64,000 bases of DNA from Chitinivibrionales bacterium (GCA_014728215.1 WJLZ01000211.1:1-64000); one strand, 5' to 3'. Numbered from the stretch's first letter, positions 17,318 to 26,385 are shown. The notes: generated by a model not told the origin, from the sequence alone. Program-made: numbers and translations.

Positions 17318-18492
17318 GCGGCTCTCCCCATCGCTTTCCGCATGAATGTTTTCACCTGTTGCTCGATACCCCATTTTTCGAGCATTTTCCGGGAATTGAT
17401 ACCAATAAAATTGGCGCAGATATCGGTAACGGATAAAAACCTTCCTTTGGCAGTGGCCGCATAACGTGTCCAGGTCTGTTCGGACCATTCTTCATTCGCC
17501 AGCCTGGCTTTATAAAAAGCCTCACCACAACCGAAGTCTACTGATTCTATTCCGTTCTCGAAGAGGTCTTCCACCATTTTGTAAAAAAGTACAGTGCCGA
17601 TTTCCATCTTTCTGTATTGGGGATCATATCCGGTGGAGCTGAGATGAAAGGTTGTTCCCTGCCTAAACCCTATCCAGAAACAGGCCGGTGCAGTATCGAG
17701 ATACAAGAGATATGCCCGCAGCCGTCCTCTTCCCGCCTGAAGTTCGAGCCGGGTCCGCATTTCGTCATTATTGATGAAACCGCGACCAAGCGCCCGTTGA
17801 TAGGTATGGGCTGCAACCTTTTCGGCATCTTCCATCAACCGATCAATCTCATCACTCCTGCACAACAGTGCAATTCGGTGATTGGGACAGGATTCCTCAA
17901 GCAATCGTGTCTGCCTTCGTATCCAGTACCGATGCTTTGATTTCATCTGGCCCATGAGCGCTTCAAAGGATTCGGGAAAATTGAGCAGATAATGCTTCTG
18001 CTGTTTGAAAAAGGGGTTGCGAAGCAGTGAAGGAGTGCAATCATCCAGAGATTTCCGCAAGGGAGAATCCGAATGGAGCATATCTGCATAAATCATATCA
18101 ATTTTGTTGTCGGCCATTATCTTCGACACGTTGTTTGCAAAGAGCGTTGCCTGATGCTCTTCCATGGTCCCGATCATGCCGCCGTGAATTAATTCGAGCT
18201 TTCTGATTTTGGGTCCGGGAAGCCGCAGATAGCCGATTCTGAAAACATGACGAACATGCTCCAACCGGGCTGCAATCAAACACCGGATTGTATCATCCTC
18301 TTTAATAACAAATACCAGAGGACGGGCCCCCATATCTGAACGACAGGTGATGATGGTTTTATAAAAATCGAGGTCTGCATTCGGATTTGCATTGTTTTTG
18401 TCCCAGAATTCACGGAAATGTTCCAGTTTATCCAGTTCGTTTACAACAGGTACATCGAGTGCTCTTGTAGGTATCGCCAAATTAGTCATCAT
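17314..18492 (-). CDS. FemAB/CelD-like GNAT N-acyltransferase
   Basis: 392 residues from ATG 18492 with a GGAG Shine-Dalgarno; TTG 18498 is an alternative start. It has the double-GNAT organisation of the BcsL/CelD and FemAB-like group. The central part (MKSKHRYWIRRQTRLLEE) is the typical K-x-x-x-R-x-x-x-R-R segment, and the second GNAT domain ends in FHLSSTGYDPQYRKMEIGTVLFYKMVEDLFENG. Proteins of this type accompany exosortase and exopolysaccharide loci and may aminoacylate or acylate glycans. It is the first gene of the minus-strand operon. No sigma54 site is seen upstream. Confidence 0.75.
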   Translation of the reverse strand: MMTNLAIPTRALDVPVVNELDKLEHFREFWDKNNANPNADLDFYKTIITCRSDMGARPLVFVIKEDDTIRCLIAARLEHVRHVFRIGYLRLPGPKIRKLELIHGGMIGTMEEHQATLFANNVSKIMADNKIDMIYADMLHSDSPLRKSLDDCTPSLLRNPFFKQQKHYLLNFPESFEALMGQMKSKHRYWIRRQTRLLEESCPNHRIALLCRSDEIDRLMEDAEKVAAHTYQRALGRGFINNDEMRTRLELQAGRGRLRAYLLYLDTAPACFWIGFRQGTTFHLSSTGYDPQYRKMEIGTVLFYKMVEDLFENGIESVDFGCGEAFYKARLANEEWSEQTWTRYAATAKGRFLSVTDICANFIGINSRKMLEKWGIEQQVKTFMRKAMGRAA

Positions 18493-18837
18493 AAACAACT
18501 CCTCTCCTCGTCATCATTTTTTACCGCCAAAACCGTCAAGATGGCAAACCGGAACTGCTGCCCTGATCCAATACCATCACCACACAAAAAACATTTAAGT
18601 AATAAGCCACCACCGCACGAGGAACCTGATGAAAGAGCCACCATTAATGCCGAAAGACATCAAAAAGCGACAGCAATGGTAACTGCAAAATCTGTGCCTG
18701 CAATCCCCTTAGGGAGTCAATAAATCTATGGCATAGGGTTTGCATTTAAATCGAACATTCCGTTCATTGTTGCGACAACAGGGGAGCTGCAGAAATGGGG
18801 GCTATTTGAAACCGAAAATTTCAAATGGAGATTATAT
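18493..18837. other. Divergent intergenic region
   Basis: The region separates the minus-strand FemAB-like operon from the plus-strand hexapeptide acetyltransferase. It contains the sigma54 site at 18729. I see no gene; short frames in 18500-18720 lack ribosome binding sites. Confidence 0.45.
18729..18744 (+). promoter_or_regulatory. sigma54 promoter before the hexapeptide acetyltransferase
   Basis: TGGCATAGGGTTTGCA fits the consensus with one change in the -24 half and a perfect -12 half. Predicted start is near 18756, leaving an 82-base leader. Confidence 0.75.
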
Positions 18838-19452
18838 ATGAATTTTTTACTCTACAAATTGTACAACACAAAGCTTGCCATGATGAAGAAGCTTATTGTC
18901 AAGCTGGTTTTAATGGAAGAAAAGGGGGAATGCCATTCACGAACATTACGGCGGATTTTCAACAATTATCATAATATCGATGTAGGGATGTATTCCTATG
19001 GCGCCTGTTTTAACTGGCGGCTGTTTCATCCCGGTATAACGGTGGGCCGCTACTGCTCCATCTCCCCGACAGCATCGGCACGAACCCGTGGCCATCCTCT
19101 GGAATTTAAATCCTCCCATCCCCTTTTCTTCAGTTCAAAAATGAAATTGTGCAAGGAGGATTTAGTTACCTTCAGTCCGCTGGTGATCGGCAATGATGTA
19201 TGGATGGGGTATAATTCGATAATCCTTCCCAGGGTCGAGCGTATTGGTGATGGTGCGGTTATCGGAGCAAATGCGGTGGTTACCGATAATGTCCCCCCCT
19301 ACGCCGTTGTGGCCGGAGTCCCGGCAAAAGTGATCCGCTATCGGTTTTCTCCCAATACTATCGACAAATTATTACAAGAAAAATGGTGGGATAAGGACCT
19401 CGAAGAACTGAAGCCCCACTTGGAAGAATTTACCCGGAAATACAACCCGTAA
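18838..19452 (+). CDS. Hexapeptide-repeat (CatB/VatD-like) O-acetyltransferase
   Basis: 204 residues with a GGAG Shine-Dalgarno seven bases before ATG. The left-handed beta-helix region has ITVGRYCSIS, then after a loop with GHP the run VIGNDVWMGYNSIILPRVERIGDGAVIGANAVV, and the closing PPYAVVAGVPAKVIRYRF that is standard for xenobiotic/CatB acetyltransferases. The likely role is O-acetylation of a sugar or cell-envelope intermediate with acetyl-CoA. It is preceded by its own sigma54 promoter and followed by DUF362-C, which has another. Confidence 0.85.
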   Translation: MNFLLYKLYNTKLAMMKKLIVKLVLMEEKGECHSRTLRRIFNNYHNIDVGMYSYGACFNWRLFHPGITVGRYCSISPTASARTRGHPLEFKSSHPLFFSSKMKLCKEDLVTFSPLVIGNDVWMGYNSIILPRVERIGDGAVIGANAVVTDNVPPYAVVAGVPAKVIRYRFSPNTIDKLLQEKWWDKDLEELKPHLEEFTRKYNP

Positions 19453-19508
19453 ACCATTGCCAGTATACAGCCGTAACCCAGTACCGCCCGGAGCCATCTT
19501 TACTGATG

Positions 19509-19538
19509 CCGTTTTCGGAAATGACTTGCCGAAAGCGG
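19509..19538. promoter_or_regulatory. Inverted repeat, candidate activator site
   Basis: Arms CCGTTTTCGG (19509-19518) and CCGAAAGCGG (19529-19538) are inverted with one mismatch and a ten-base spacer. It lies about 43 bases upstream of the sigma54 site of DUF362-C and just past the preceding stop codon, so it may instead be a terminator stem, though no T-run follows. Confidence 0.4.
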
Positions 19539-19580
19539 TAAGAACATTTGGAATAAGTGCCCTTTACCACCATCGCTTTG

Positions 19581-19596
19581 TGGCATGCTATTTGCA
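19581..19596 (+). promoter_or_regulatory. sigma54 promoter before DUF362-C
   Basis: TGGCATGCTATTTGCA fits TGGCAY-N5-TTGCA. Predicted start of transcription near 19608 lies downstream of an in-frame ATG at 19585, which therefore cannot be the start codon; the next ATG at 19648 begins a Tat signal. Confidence 0.75.
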
Positions 19597-19647
19597 AATT
19601 TTAACGTGAGATTGTATGCTTTCAACTTTCAACCCAGGTCTTTCACC

Positions 19648-21006
19648 ATGCCGAAGCTGTCTCGACGAGAAGCATTACACCTTATCAGCCAGGTGGTGGG
19701 GTCATCGCTATTTTTTCCAGGGTGTTTACCGGTGAAAACAGAATCCAGACTGAAAAAAAACACGAAGAACCCCTCGAGTATCGTATACCGTTCCGTTAAC
19801 GGCACGCCGGTGCAGAATATGGATCGGGTGCTTATGCTTATGGGAGGCATCGAGACGATAATCGGTCCTGATGACATTGTTTGTATCAAACCGAATCTCC
19901 AGTGGTGGAATCAGGGTGCGCCGAACATTGCGGCGGTTAATTACCTTATAGAAATGATATTCAACCGGCCGGGCGGATTTGGTGGTGAAGTCATTCTTGC
20001 GGAAAACAATCACCGGGGGAACCGTCCATGGGAGATGGGCGGCTGGGCGCAGACATTTGTACGTAACAGCGATTGCGAGTGCATACATTATAACGCGCTG
20101 GTTCATCGCCTGAAACACCGGTTCGGCGATCGGTTTACGGCCAGTCATCTGATCGATATCAAGGCAGGCGGGAGGCGGGTCTATTCGCCCTCCGATGGTC
20201 CCGGGTATGTCTATTGTGACGGTACCGGCGGCAATCCGCTTTTAAAAATCGATAATTTTCAGAGCGGCGATCAGAAACGGGAGACAATTATGTCCTATCC
20301 CATTCTGAAAACCGACCGGGGGACCATAATCGATTTCAAAAAGGGTATATGGGAAAAAAACGCCTACTCCAGCCGTCCCTTCCGTTTCATAAATTTCGCA
20401 GCTATCAACCACCACAGTTTCTACTGTGGTGCAACTGCATCGATTAAAAATTACATGGGAATTGTCGACCTCAGCGGCGGTCCGGATAATCACAAAGACG
20501 GCAGAATGATCGGCGATTATTACAATTTCCATACCTTTCCTTTCGACCACTGGGATGAAGGCCCGGTACGGGGCATTGTGGGATACGCGATCGGATACTT
20601 TATGCATTCGATTCGAACCGCCGACCTGAATTTCATTACCGCCCACTGGTGTGGACTGGCATCGAGAACCGAAACGCCCGTGGCTGAAGCAAAAACTATC
20701 ATGGCAAGCCGTAATCCGGTAGCGCTCGATTATCATGCATCAAAGTATGTGCTCTATCCAAACTCCACCATTCCCTTTCACAATCCCGATAAAACTCATC
20801 TGCCTCTGTTCCAGTACATGGCTATGTGCGCCAAACAAACCGGTTTCGGGCTCGACGAAAAACATACCAGGGTGGAATCCTTTGATTTCAAGAACAACAC
20901 AATGCAGGAGATCGAAAACCTCCAGGTCAAAGGAGAAAAGATATGGGGCAATAATTATAAATCACTTCTCAAGCATTTTTTGCTTCATATAATCAAAAAG
21001 GGATAG
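19648..21006 (+). CDS. DUF362 protein C, Tat-exported lipoprotein
   Basis: 452 residues from ATG 19648. The signal has twin arginines (LSRREAL, Arg6-Arg7), a hydrophobic core and Cys26 in a FFPGC lipobox. The DUF362 core is complete and close to copies A and B: IVCIKPNL, NHHSFYCG, KNYMGIVDLSGG and MASRNPVALDYHASKYVL. It lacks the insertion of copy B. Unlike A and B, no GNAT gene follows; the gene ends facing glnE. A fixed exported location for two of three copies suggests action on an extracytoplasmic substrate, but the reaction is unknown. Confidence 0.85.
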   Translation: MPKLSRREALHLISQVVGSSLFFPGCLPVKTESRLKKNTKNPSSIVYRSVNGTPVQNMDRVLMLMGGIETIIGPDDIVCIKPNLQWWNQGAPNIAAVNYLIEMIFNRPGGFGGEVILAENNHRGNRPWEMGGWAQTFVRNSDCECIHYNALVHRLKHRFGDRFTASHLIDIKAGGRRVYSPSDGPGYVYCDGTGGNPLLKIDNFQSGDQKRETIMSYPILKTDRGTIIDFKKGIWEKNAYSSRPFRFINFAAINHHSFYCGATASIKNYMGIVDLSGGPDNHKDGRMIGDYYNFHTFPFDHWDEGPVRGIVGYAIGYFMHSIRTADLNFITAHWCGLASRTETPVAEAKTIMASRNPVALDYHASKYVLYPNSTIPFHNPDKTHLPLFQYMAMCAKQTGFGLDEKHTRVESFDFKNNTMQEIENLQVKGEKIWGNNYKSLLKHFLLHIIKKG

Positions 21007-21143
21007 CAGCCAAGGATAGGAAGCCACAGACCGCCTCTCAAGCTCATCGGGCCGATCGAACGGGCTTCACCTTTGCCCAGGCCTCGCGAGGAAGCGACCT
21101 GCATCGCATGCAGATACCGGGATAAATAAATCCGGGGCTTGAT

Positions 21144-24100
21144 TTATTCCCTATTCCGGAATTCATCGTATGCCCCTCGGATCCGCTTTCTACAGGCCTC
21201 CACAGCATCCATGAAATCATCATAGCCCGCCCCCACTCCCAGGATCCGCTTGGCCAGGGCGATGACGGCATCCCGGTTGGTGGGAATGGCATGTTTCTGT
21301 TGATCTTCGAGTATCTGAAGAGCGTGTTCTATTTTGCGAAGGAATTGGTAGTCCTCCGAAAGCTGCAGTGCGGTATCTGCTGTAATGATCCCGTTGTTCC
21401 GAAGGCGCTCCAGGGCAACAAGAGTGTTACCGTCAATTATGCCGTCACTGGCATGTGTATGAATCAGCTGCAGGCCCTGAACGGTAAACTCGATATCCCG
21501 GATTCCACCGGCTCCCACTTTGACATCAAAAGGTTCATTCCCGGTAGGCGCCTGCTTTTTTATCGCCGAAGCCCGGAGCCGCTCGATCGATTCGATCACC
21601 GTATCCGGCTCCTGTTTTTTCCGGAGTATTTCACGGAATGTTGCGACCAGCGATTCTCCAATTTTTCTGTTGCCGCCAACAGGCCGCAGTTTCAACAGCG
21701 CCTGGATCTCCCACAAGGAGGCTGTTGACGAGTAATAATCGGCAAGGGTCTTGACCGAATTGACAAGCCGTCCGGACCTTCCGTAGGGCCGGAGCCTCAG
21801 ATCGACCCGGAACACATGGCCTTCAACCATATAACTCGACAGGTCGGAGCGGAGGTGCTCGATTACCTTGGCGAAAAGCTCTCGCTCCTTCTCCGTTATC
21901 TCACCCCGAGTTTCATCATAGGCGGCCAGAAGATCGATATCGGAAGAATAATTTAATTCTCTTCCTCCAAGCTTACCAAAAGCGAGAATGCAAAACCGGT
22001 CTTCCTGTTCACCAACATCTCTGTCGCCGGTCTTTTTGCCGGAAAATCCGGCAAATATCTGCTTGAGCGAAACCCGGATGATCCCTTCGGCAAGGTCCGA
22101 TAAATTCCGGGTAATCAACTCCAGGGGCGACCGCAGGCAGATATCGAGTGTTCCGATACGCAGAATTTCCCGTCGTCTGAACTGTCGTAACCGGTGGAGC
22201 CAATCGGTATGATCATGCGCACTTTCGGCGATCCGGCCGAGTTCATTCTCGATAAGATCGGCGGTGGTCTCTCGGCGGAGGTTTTCCGGAATAATCACCC
22301 AGTCTAAAAATCCGGGGTTTCTGATCAGAATATTGGCCAGAAACTGGCTGCCGGCAAATATGGACAAAAGTATTTCGAGCTGCATGGGCTGGGAGAGCAA
22401 CCGTTCGTAATGCTCTTTCCGGGCGCCGACAGCGTTAACGAACTGTTCCCAGTTGTTTAGGGCCATGTCGGCATCGGGTTTATTCCGTAATATGTCACAG
22501 GCCAGAACCGCAAGACGGGCAAAGCTTTCCCGGTCGGCGCCGGCCAGACTCTGTAAGTTGACATAGGCCCGGTCCGGTTTTCCAAAACCGCTTTTGCTCA
22601 ATACCATATGGGCAAGATCAATATCGATATCTTCCAACAGCACAAGATCGGCAACATTACCGATTGCAGGTCCGGGAAGACTCTCTCTTCCGAAATGTTT
22701 TGCCACAAAAGAACGAACGATTGCGGTCTGGGAATCGAAATCGGTGCGTAACTGCTGTGCCGGATGCATCCCGTCTTTCATTCCATACCCCATCCGGCGG
22801 GCAAGATGCATGAATTCATCATCATCGGGTGAAGGTAGAAACAGGTCGGTAGCGGTTCCCCGAAGCATGCGGAGCCCGTTGATCAGGCGGCGGAAAAAGT
22901 CATAGGCCGCAGACAGCCGCAAGCTCTCATCACTGCCCAGTACACCGGCATGAGCCAGTCCCTCGAGGGCTTCGTGAAGGCGGGGGGTTCGAAGAACAGG
23001 ATTATTCTTGCCGTGGATTACCTGAAGCAATTGAACATCATACTCCAGATCCACCAACGCACCGGGATTGAATTTGGCATTCAGTTTTCCCGGCACCTTT
23101 TTCTCGGCATACTGTTTTTCTCTGAGTTCTTTTATTTCCCGCGGCTTGATCGACTGGGATTCATACACAATATCATCACGGATACGCTCGATCTGCGCAC
23201 CGAGCCCCGGATCGCCGCTGATCGTTCTCAGCCGTACCAGAGCAAGCCGTTCATAGGAATGAGCCGGACCGTGGGGTCCGTAATAGTTGCAAAAATTTTC
23301 CAGACTGCTGGCCAGAGGCCCGTCCTTTCCGTAAGGGCGCAGACGAAGATCGATATTAAATATGCCTTCCCGTTTGGTTCTGATTATCCGATTGACCTGT
23401 TTGACCAGACGACTGAAAAATTCTCCATTGTCGACAGCTCGGTTTCCCGTGGTCGTACCGTTATCGCTGTAAACAAAAAGCAGCTCGATATCCGATGCAT
23501 ACCCTAAAGCGGCGCCGCCCAGTTTTCCCAAACCGAAAACCACATGCCGGGCCGGAAGCCCCGCGACCGTACCCGGTTCACCGAATCGTGATATCAGTTC
23601 GTTATAGGCAAGTGACGTTGCGGTATCGACAATAACTTCCGCAAGCTTGCTCAAGTGCTCGGCAAGGGCTTTAAAATCAAACTCCCGGTCTAAAATATGA
23701 TCCAGGTCGATCAGAAAGGCCTCCCGGTCTTTAAACTCGTTAAGCCGCCGCTGCTTTTCTTCCATTGTTGCGCATGAGTCAAGGAGCTGTGTCAGACGGT
23801 CCTTGAGTGTCGTCTCGGGATTGCTGAACCGGTGTCCCCGGGTGTGGGGTCCGATAATCGGAAGAAGTTCTTCATACTGAAGACGGATAAAATCTTCCCA
23901 TAAATAGTCGCTGGCTCCCAGAAGACGGGCCAGTTCCTGAAGTATCCGGGGGTTGGACATGTAGTCGAGCCACTTCTCCTGATCCGGATTTTTGATCATG
24001 TCCTTGACTAGCTGCTCGAACCGGACCAGTGCAACATAGGGGTTGGGTGATTGACCGAGAAAATAGGTAAACTGTTTGGTGAGGAGTACCGACAGCTTAA

Positions 24101-24929
24101 TCTGGTTGATCGACGATGTCTCGGTGAGCTTTTTTCCGAACCGGTCGACAATATCGATAATATCCTGTACCCTGCCGTCCACGGTGCTGATACTCACCTG
24201 CTCGATTGACATATCATTGAGCGATAAAGCATTCGAAAGGGAATAGAGAAACGCAGGTGTATCTTCAGAAGCAACTTTCAAGCGGGTCCAGGGCCCTTCA
24301 TCGTTATCAACATCGATACTTACCGGATACAAGACCGGCGTGGAGTCGTACTCGATTCCATCAAGGTGATCGGCAACCAGCTGATTGACATTCCGCCGTG
24401 CCTTTTCAAGCGAGGGATCATCACCCTTCTCGAGCAAGGCGATTGCCTGTTCCAGCTGACCGGTCAAGTTTTTCTTCCAGTCATTCCAGGATTGGCGGGT
24501 GGTCAGTATGCCGGTGAAATGGTCCACGATCCTCCGCCGCATCAGGGGATCTTCGGTAATCCGGCGCCGGGAATACCGTCTCCGGTGCAAAGCCCGGTTC
24601 GCCCGGACCGTATCCCTCGAATAGGTAAACACATTCCCCGCCAGGATATCCAGCCCGAAAGAATTGAGTATCCCCGTAATGAGGGCAAACACCGATGGAT
24701 AATCGAATGACAAAACCGTGCAGCCCACCGAATTCTCACCGAACCGGTCGAAAAGCACCTCCACCGGATGATCGCTTTTCACCCGGGAAAGGGCAGTAAT
24801 ATGACCCGCAATCTGATACTCCTCAAACCGGTTGAAATACCGCTCATCCAGCCGCTCAAGATGGTTCCGGATAAAAGCATCAACAACCGATCCACAGGAG
24901 GACTTTATGTGTTCTGGTGATAGTCTCAT
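21144..24929 (-). CDS. glnE: Glutamine synthetase adenylyltransferase/deadenylylase with N-terminal ACT domains
   Basis: 1261 residues, about 300 longer than usual GlnE. Both nucleotidyltransferase modules are present: GLGKLGGAALGYASDIELLF (467-486) with VDLEY near 626, and AFGKLGGRELNYSSDIDLL (983-1001) with GAGGIRDIEF (1139-1148). The first module has Glu in place of the second catalytic Asp (SDIEL, not SDIDL). The added N-terminus has two stretches that look like ACT domains (about 66-104 and 214-262), the latter with edtPaFLysLsnaL and a DGR turn, as in the C-terminus of GlnD. The enzyme should add and remove AMP on GlnA, whose target Tyr409 is present at 35013-36458. Confidence 0.85.
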   Translation of the reverse strand: MRLSPEHIKSSCGSVVDAFIRNHLERLDERYFNRFEEYQIAGHITALSRVKSDHPVEVLFDRFGENSVGCTVLSFDYPSVFALITGILNSFGLDILAGNVFTYSRDTVRANRALHRRRYSRRRITEDPLMRRRIVDHFTGILTTRQSWNDWKKNLTGQLEQAIALLEKGDDPSLEKARRNVNQLVADHLDGIEYDSTPVLYPVSIDVDNDEGPWTRLKVASEDTPAFLYSLSNALSLNDMSIEQVSISTVDGRVQDIIDIVDRFGKKLTETSSINQIKLSVLLTKQFTYFLGQSPNPYVALVRFEQLVKDMIKNPDQEKWLDYMSNPRILQELARLLGASDYLWEDFIRLQYEELLPIIGPHTRGHRFSNPETTLKDRLTQLLDSCATMEEKQRRLNEFKDREAFLIDLDHILDREFDFKALAEHLSKLAEVIVDTATSLAYNELISRFGEPGTVAGLPARHVVFGLGKLGGAALGYASDIELLFVYSDNGTTTGNRAVDNGEFFSRLVKQVNRIIRTKREGIFNIDLRLRPYGKDGPLASSLENFCNYYGPHGPAHSYERLALVRLRTISGDPGLGAQIERIRDDIVYESQSIKPREIKELREKQYAEKKVPGKLNAKFNPGALVDLEYDVQLLQVIHGKNNPVLRTPRLHEALEGLAHAGVLGSDESLRLSAAYDFFRRLINGLRMLRGTATDLFLPSPDDDEFMHLARRMGYGMKDGMHPAQQLRTDFDSQTAIVRSFVAKHFGRESLPGPAIGNVADLVLLEDIDIDLAHMVLSKSGFGKPDRAYVNLQSLAGADRESFARLAVLACDILRNKPDADMALNNWEQFVNAVGARKEHYERLLSQPMQLEILLSIFAGSQFLANILIRNPGFLDWVIIPENLRRETTADLIENELGRIAESAHDHTDWLHRLRQFRRREILRIGTLDICLRSPLELITRNLSDLAEGIIRVSLKQIFAGFSGKKTGDRDVGEQEDRFCILAFGKLGGRELNYSSDIDLLAAYDETRGEITEKERELFAKVIEHLRSDLSSYMVEGHVFRVDLRLRPYGRSGRLVNSVKTLADYYSSTASLWEIQALLKLRPVGGNRKIGESLVATFREILRKKQEPDTVIESIERLRASAIKKQAPTGNEPFDVKVGAGGIRDIEFTVQGLQLIHTHASDGIIDGNTLVALERLRNNGIITADTALQLSEDYQFLRKIEHALQILEDQQKHAIPTNRDAVIALAKRILGVGAGYDDFMDAVEACRKRIRGAYDEFRNRE

Positions 24930-25257
24930 GTTTTAAACATCTCAGATTTCATGTTTTTTGAGTATAGGGTATAGGGATCGACAACAATATCAATCCTCGT
25001 CTTCCATCTTTTCTTCACTCCACCTCCCCAAAATACTTCACCTCCCTCTCCCACCCCAAAAAGCACAAATTTGTACTGCGCCGTCTTATTCGAAACGAAT
25101 ATGTTATGCTTTCGGTTGGTCGGCAACACCTTCCTTTTATATATAAGGTAAAGGCTCACTTAATGGCACATCCATTGCATTCCAACCCTGCATGTGCATA
25201 AATCGGCACAAGGAAAAAAATACACCATTTCATTCATTTCTCATAAGGAGGTGCAGT
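24930..25257. other. Divergent intergenic region between glnE and the porin-amtB operon
   Basis: It contains a low-complexity GAGTATAGGGTATAGGGAT string at 24959 (a similar inverted string lies near 54456-54490), an ACAAATTTGT palindrome at about 25068 and the sigma54 promoter at 25164. No gene is seen. Confidence 0.45.
25164..25179 (+). promoter_or_regulatory. sigma54 promoter of the porin-amtB-glnK operon
   Basis: TGGCACATCCATTGCA is an exact consensus match. Predicted start is near 25191, with a 67-base leader to the ATG at 25258, showing that the in-frame start at 25192 is too early. Confidence 0.85.
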
Positions 25258-26385
25258 ATGCACAAATTCATTACCTTACTTGGCGCCGTTTTAGTAACGA
25301 GCCTCACCCTTGTCCACGCTGATGACCACGAAAAGGTCTCTTTCAGCGGTTATCTTGATTCGGATGTCTGGACCGACTTTTCCGGAAACTTTTTCAGCAA
25401 CGATGAACTCGATCTGAGCATGGCGATCCGGTTTTCCGATAAAGTGAGTGCTTCGGTCTGTGCAACAGTTGCCAGTGGAACCATTCCGGCAGGTATGGGA
25501 TTACCCGGTGGTGAAGATGTTTCCGTGTATGAGTTGGCCAATGATACCTTCGAGATTACCGAAGATTATTCCCGGTGGGTAGCGATTACGTTCGACGGTG
25601 TCTCGATATCTTACGAGAGCCCGATCGGCACGTTCACGGTGGGTGACCTTGTCTATCAGTTCGGTGGATTCAACTACTATTTCTACAAACGGCTCAGCAT
25701 GATCACCGAAGAGAGCTTTACCCGCGGTGTCGGCTATTCTTTTGGGAACGAGGCGCTTACGCAGAGTATTCTCGCCGGTTCGGCAGATATCAATCAGGTG
25801 GGCGATCTTGTGGGTATTACCTCACTTGCCTTTGGTGAAGAAAACAGCCTTTCACTCTACTATGGAGTCCGAGGAAGTATTTATGAACAATTCAAGACAG
25901 GCTCAATGCTCTTTGCCGGACTGGAATACCTGGGTTCGATTGGCGAGATGATTTCGTTGAAATTCGATTTAGGTTTGCAGAATCTCCCTGGTGAAGAGCG
26001 TTCTACCGCCTACACCCTGCTCTTCGAACCGGTATTTACAGCCGGTGATTTCAGCACGGCAATGAGCGTCTATACCTTTATCGATCCCGATTCGACTGGA
26101 GCGAATTTTGTGGAGGATGAATTCTATGCTTATATCGAGCCGGGACATGCCTTTACCGATGTCCTTGCTGCAGGACTACCGCTCGAAATTCATACCACCG
26201 ATCTGGATGAGTTCAGTGACGCCGGATCATTCTGGGTAGTACCGACACTGTATGTCTATCCTGCCGACGGCGTTGAATGGTGGATATGGGGGCAGGTTGT
26301 CGCACCGCTTGGTGATGGTGATGGTGATGGTGAAACTGATGATCTGAGTTATGGCCTTGGTTCGGAAATAATTGTGACATTTTAA
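25258..26385 (+). CDS. Outer-membrane beta-barrel (porin-like) protein of the ammonium operon
   Basis: 375 residues from ATG 25258, preceded by a strong AAGGAGGTG. A signal peptide ends near VHADDHE. The remainder alternates polar and hydrophobic residues in the manner of a beta-barrel and ends in YGLGSEIIVTF, with the terminal Phe recognised by the BAM machinery. A GDGDGDGETDD loop precedes the last strand. I do not recognise a named family. It sits 18 bases before amtB under a sigma54 promoter, so it is predicted to let ammonium or a small nitrogen compound cross the outer membrane under nitrogen limitation. Confidence 0.7.
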   Translation: MHKFITLLGAVLVTSLTLVHADDHEKVSFSGYLDSDVWTDFSGNFFSNDELDLSMAIRFSDKVSASVCATVASGTIPAGMGLPGGEDVSVYELANDTFEITEDYSRWVAITFDGVSISYESPIGTFTVGDLVYQFGGFNYYFYKRLSMITEESFTRGVGYSFGNEALTQSILAGSADINQVGDLVGITSLAFGEENSLSLYYGVRGSIYEQFKTGSMLFAGLEYLGSIGEMISLKFDLGLQNLPGEERSTAYTLLFEPVFTAGDFSTAMSVYTFIDPDSTGANFVEDEFYAYIEPGHAFTDVLAAGLPLEIHTTDLDEFSDAGSFWVVPTLYVYPADGVEWWIWGQVVAPLGDGDGDGETDDLSYGLGSEIIVTF

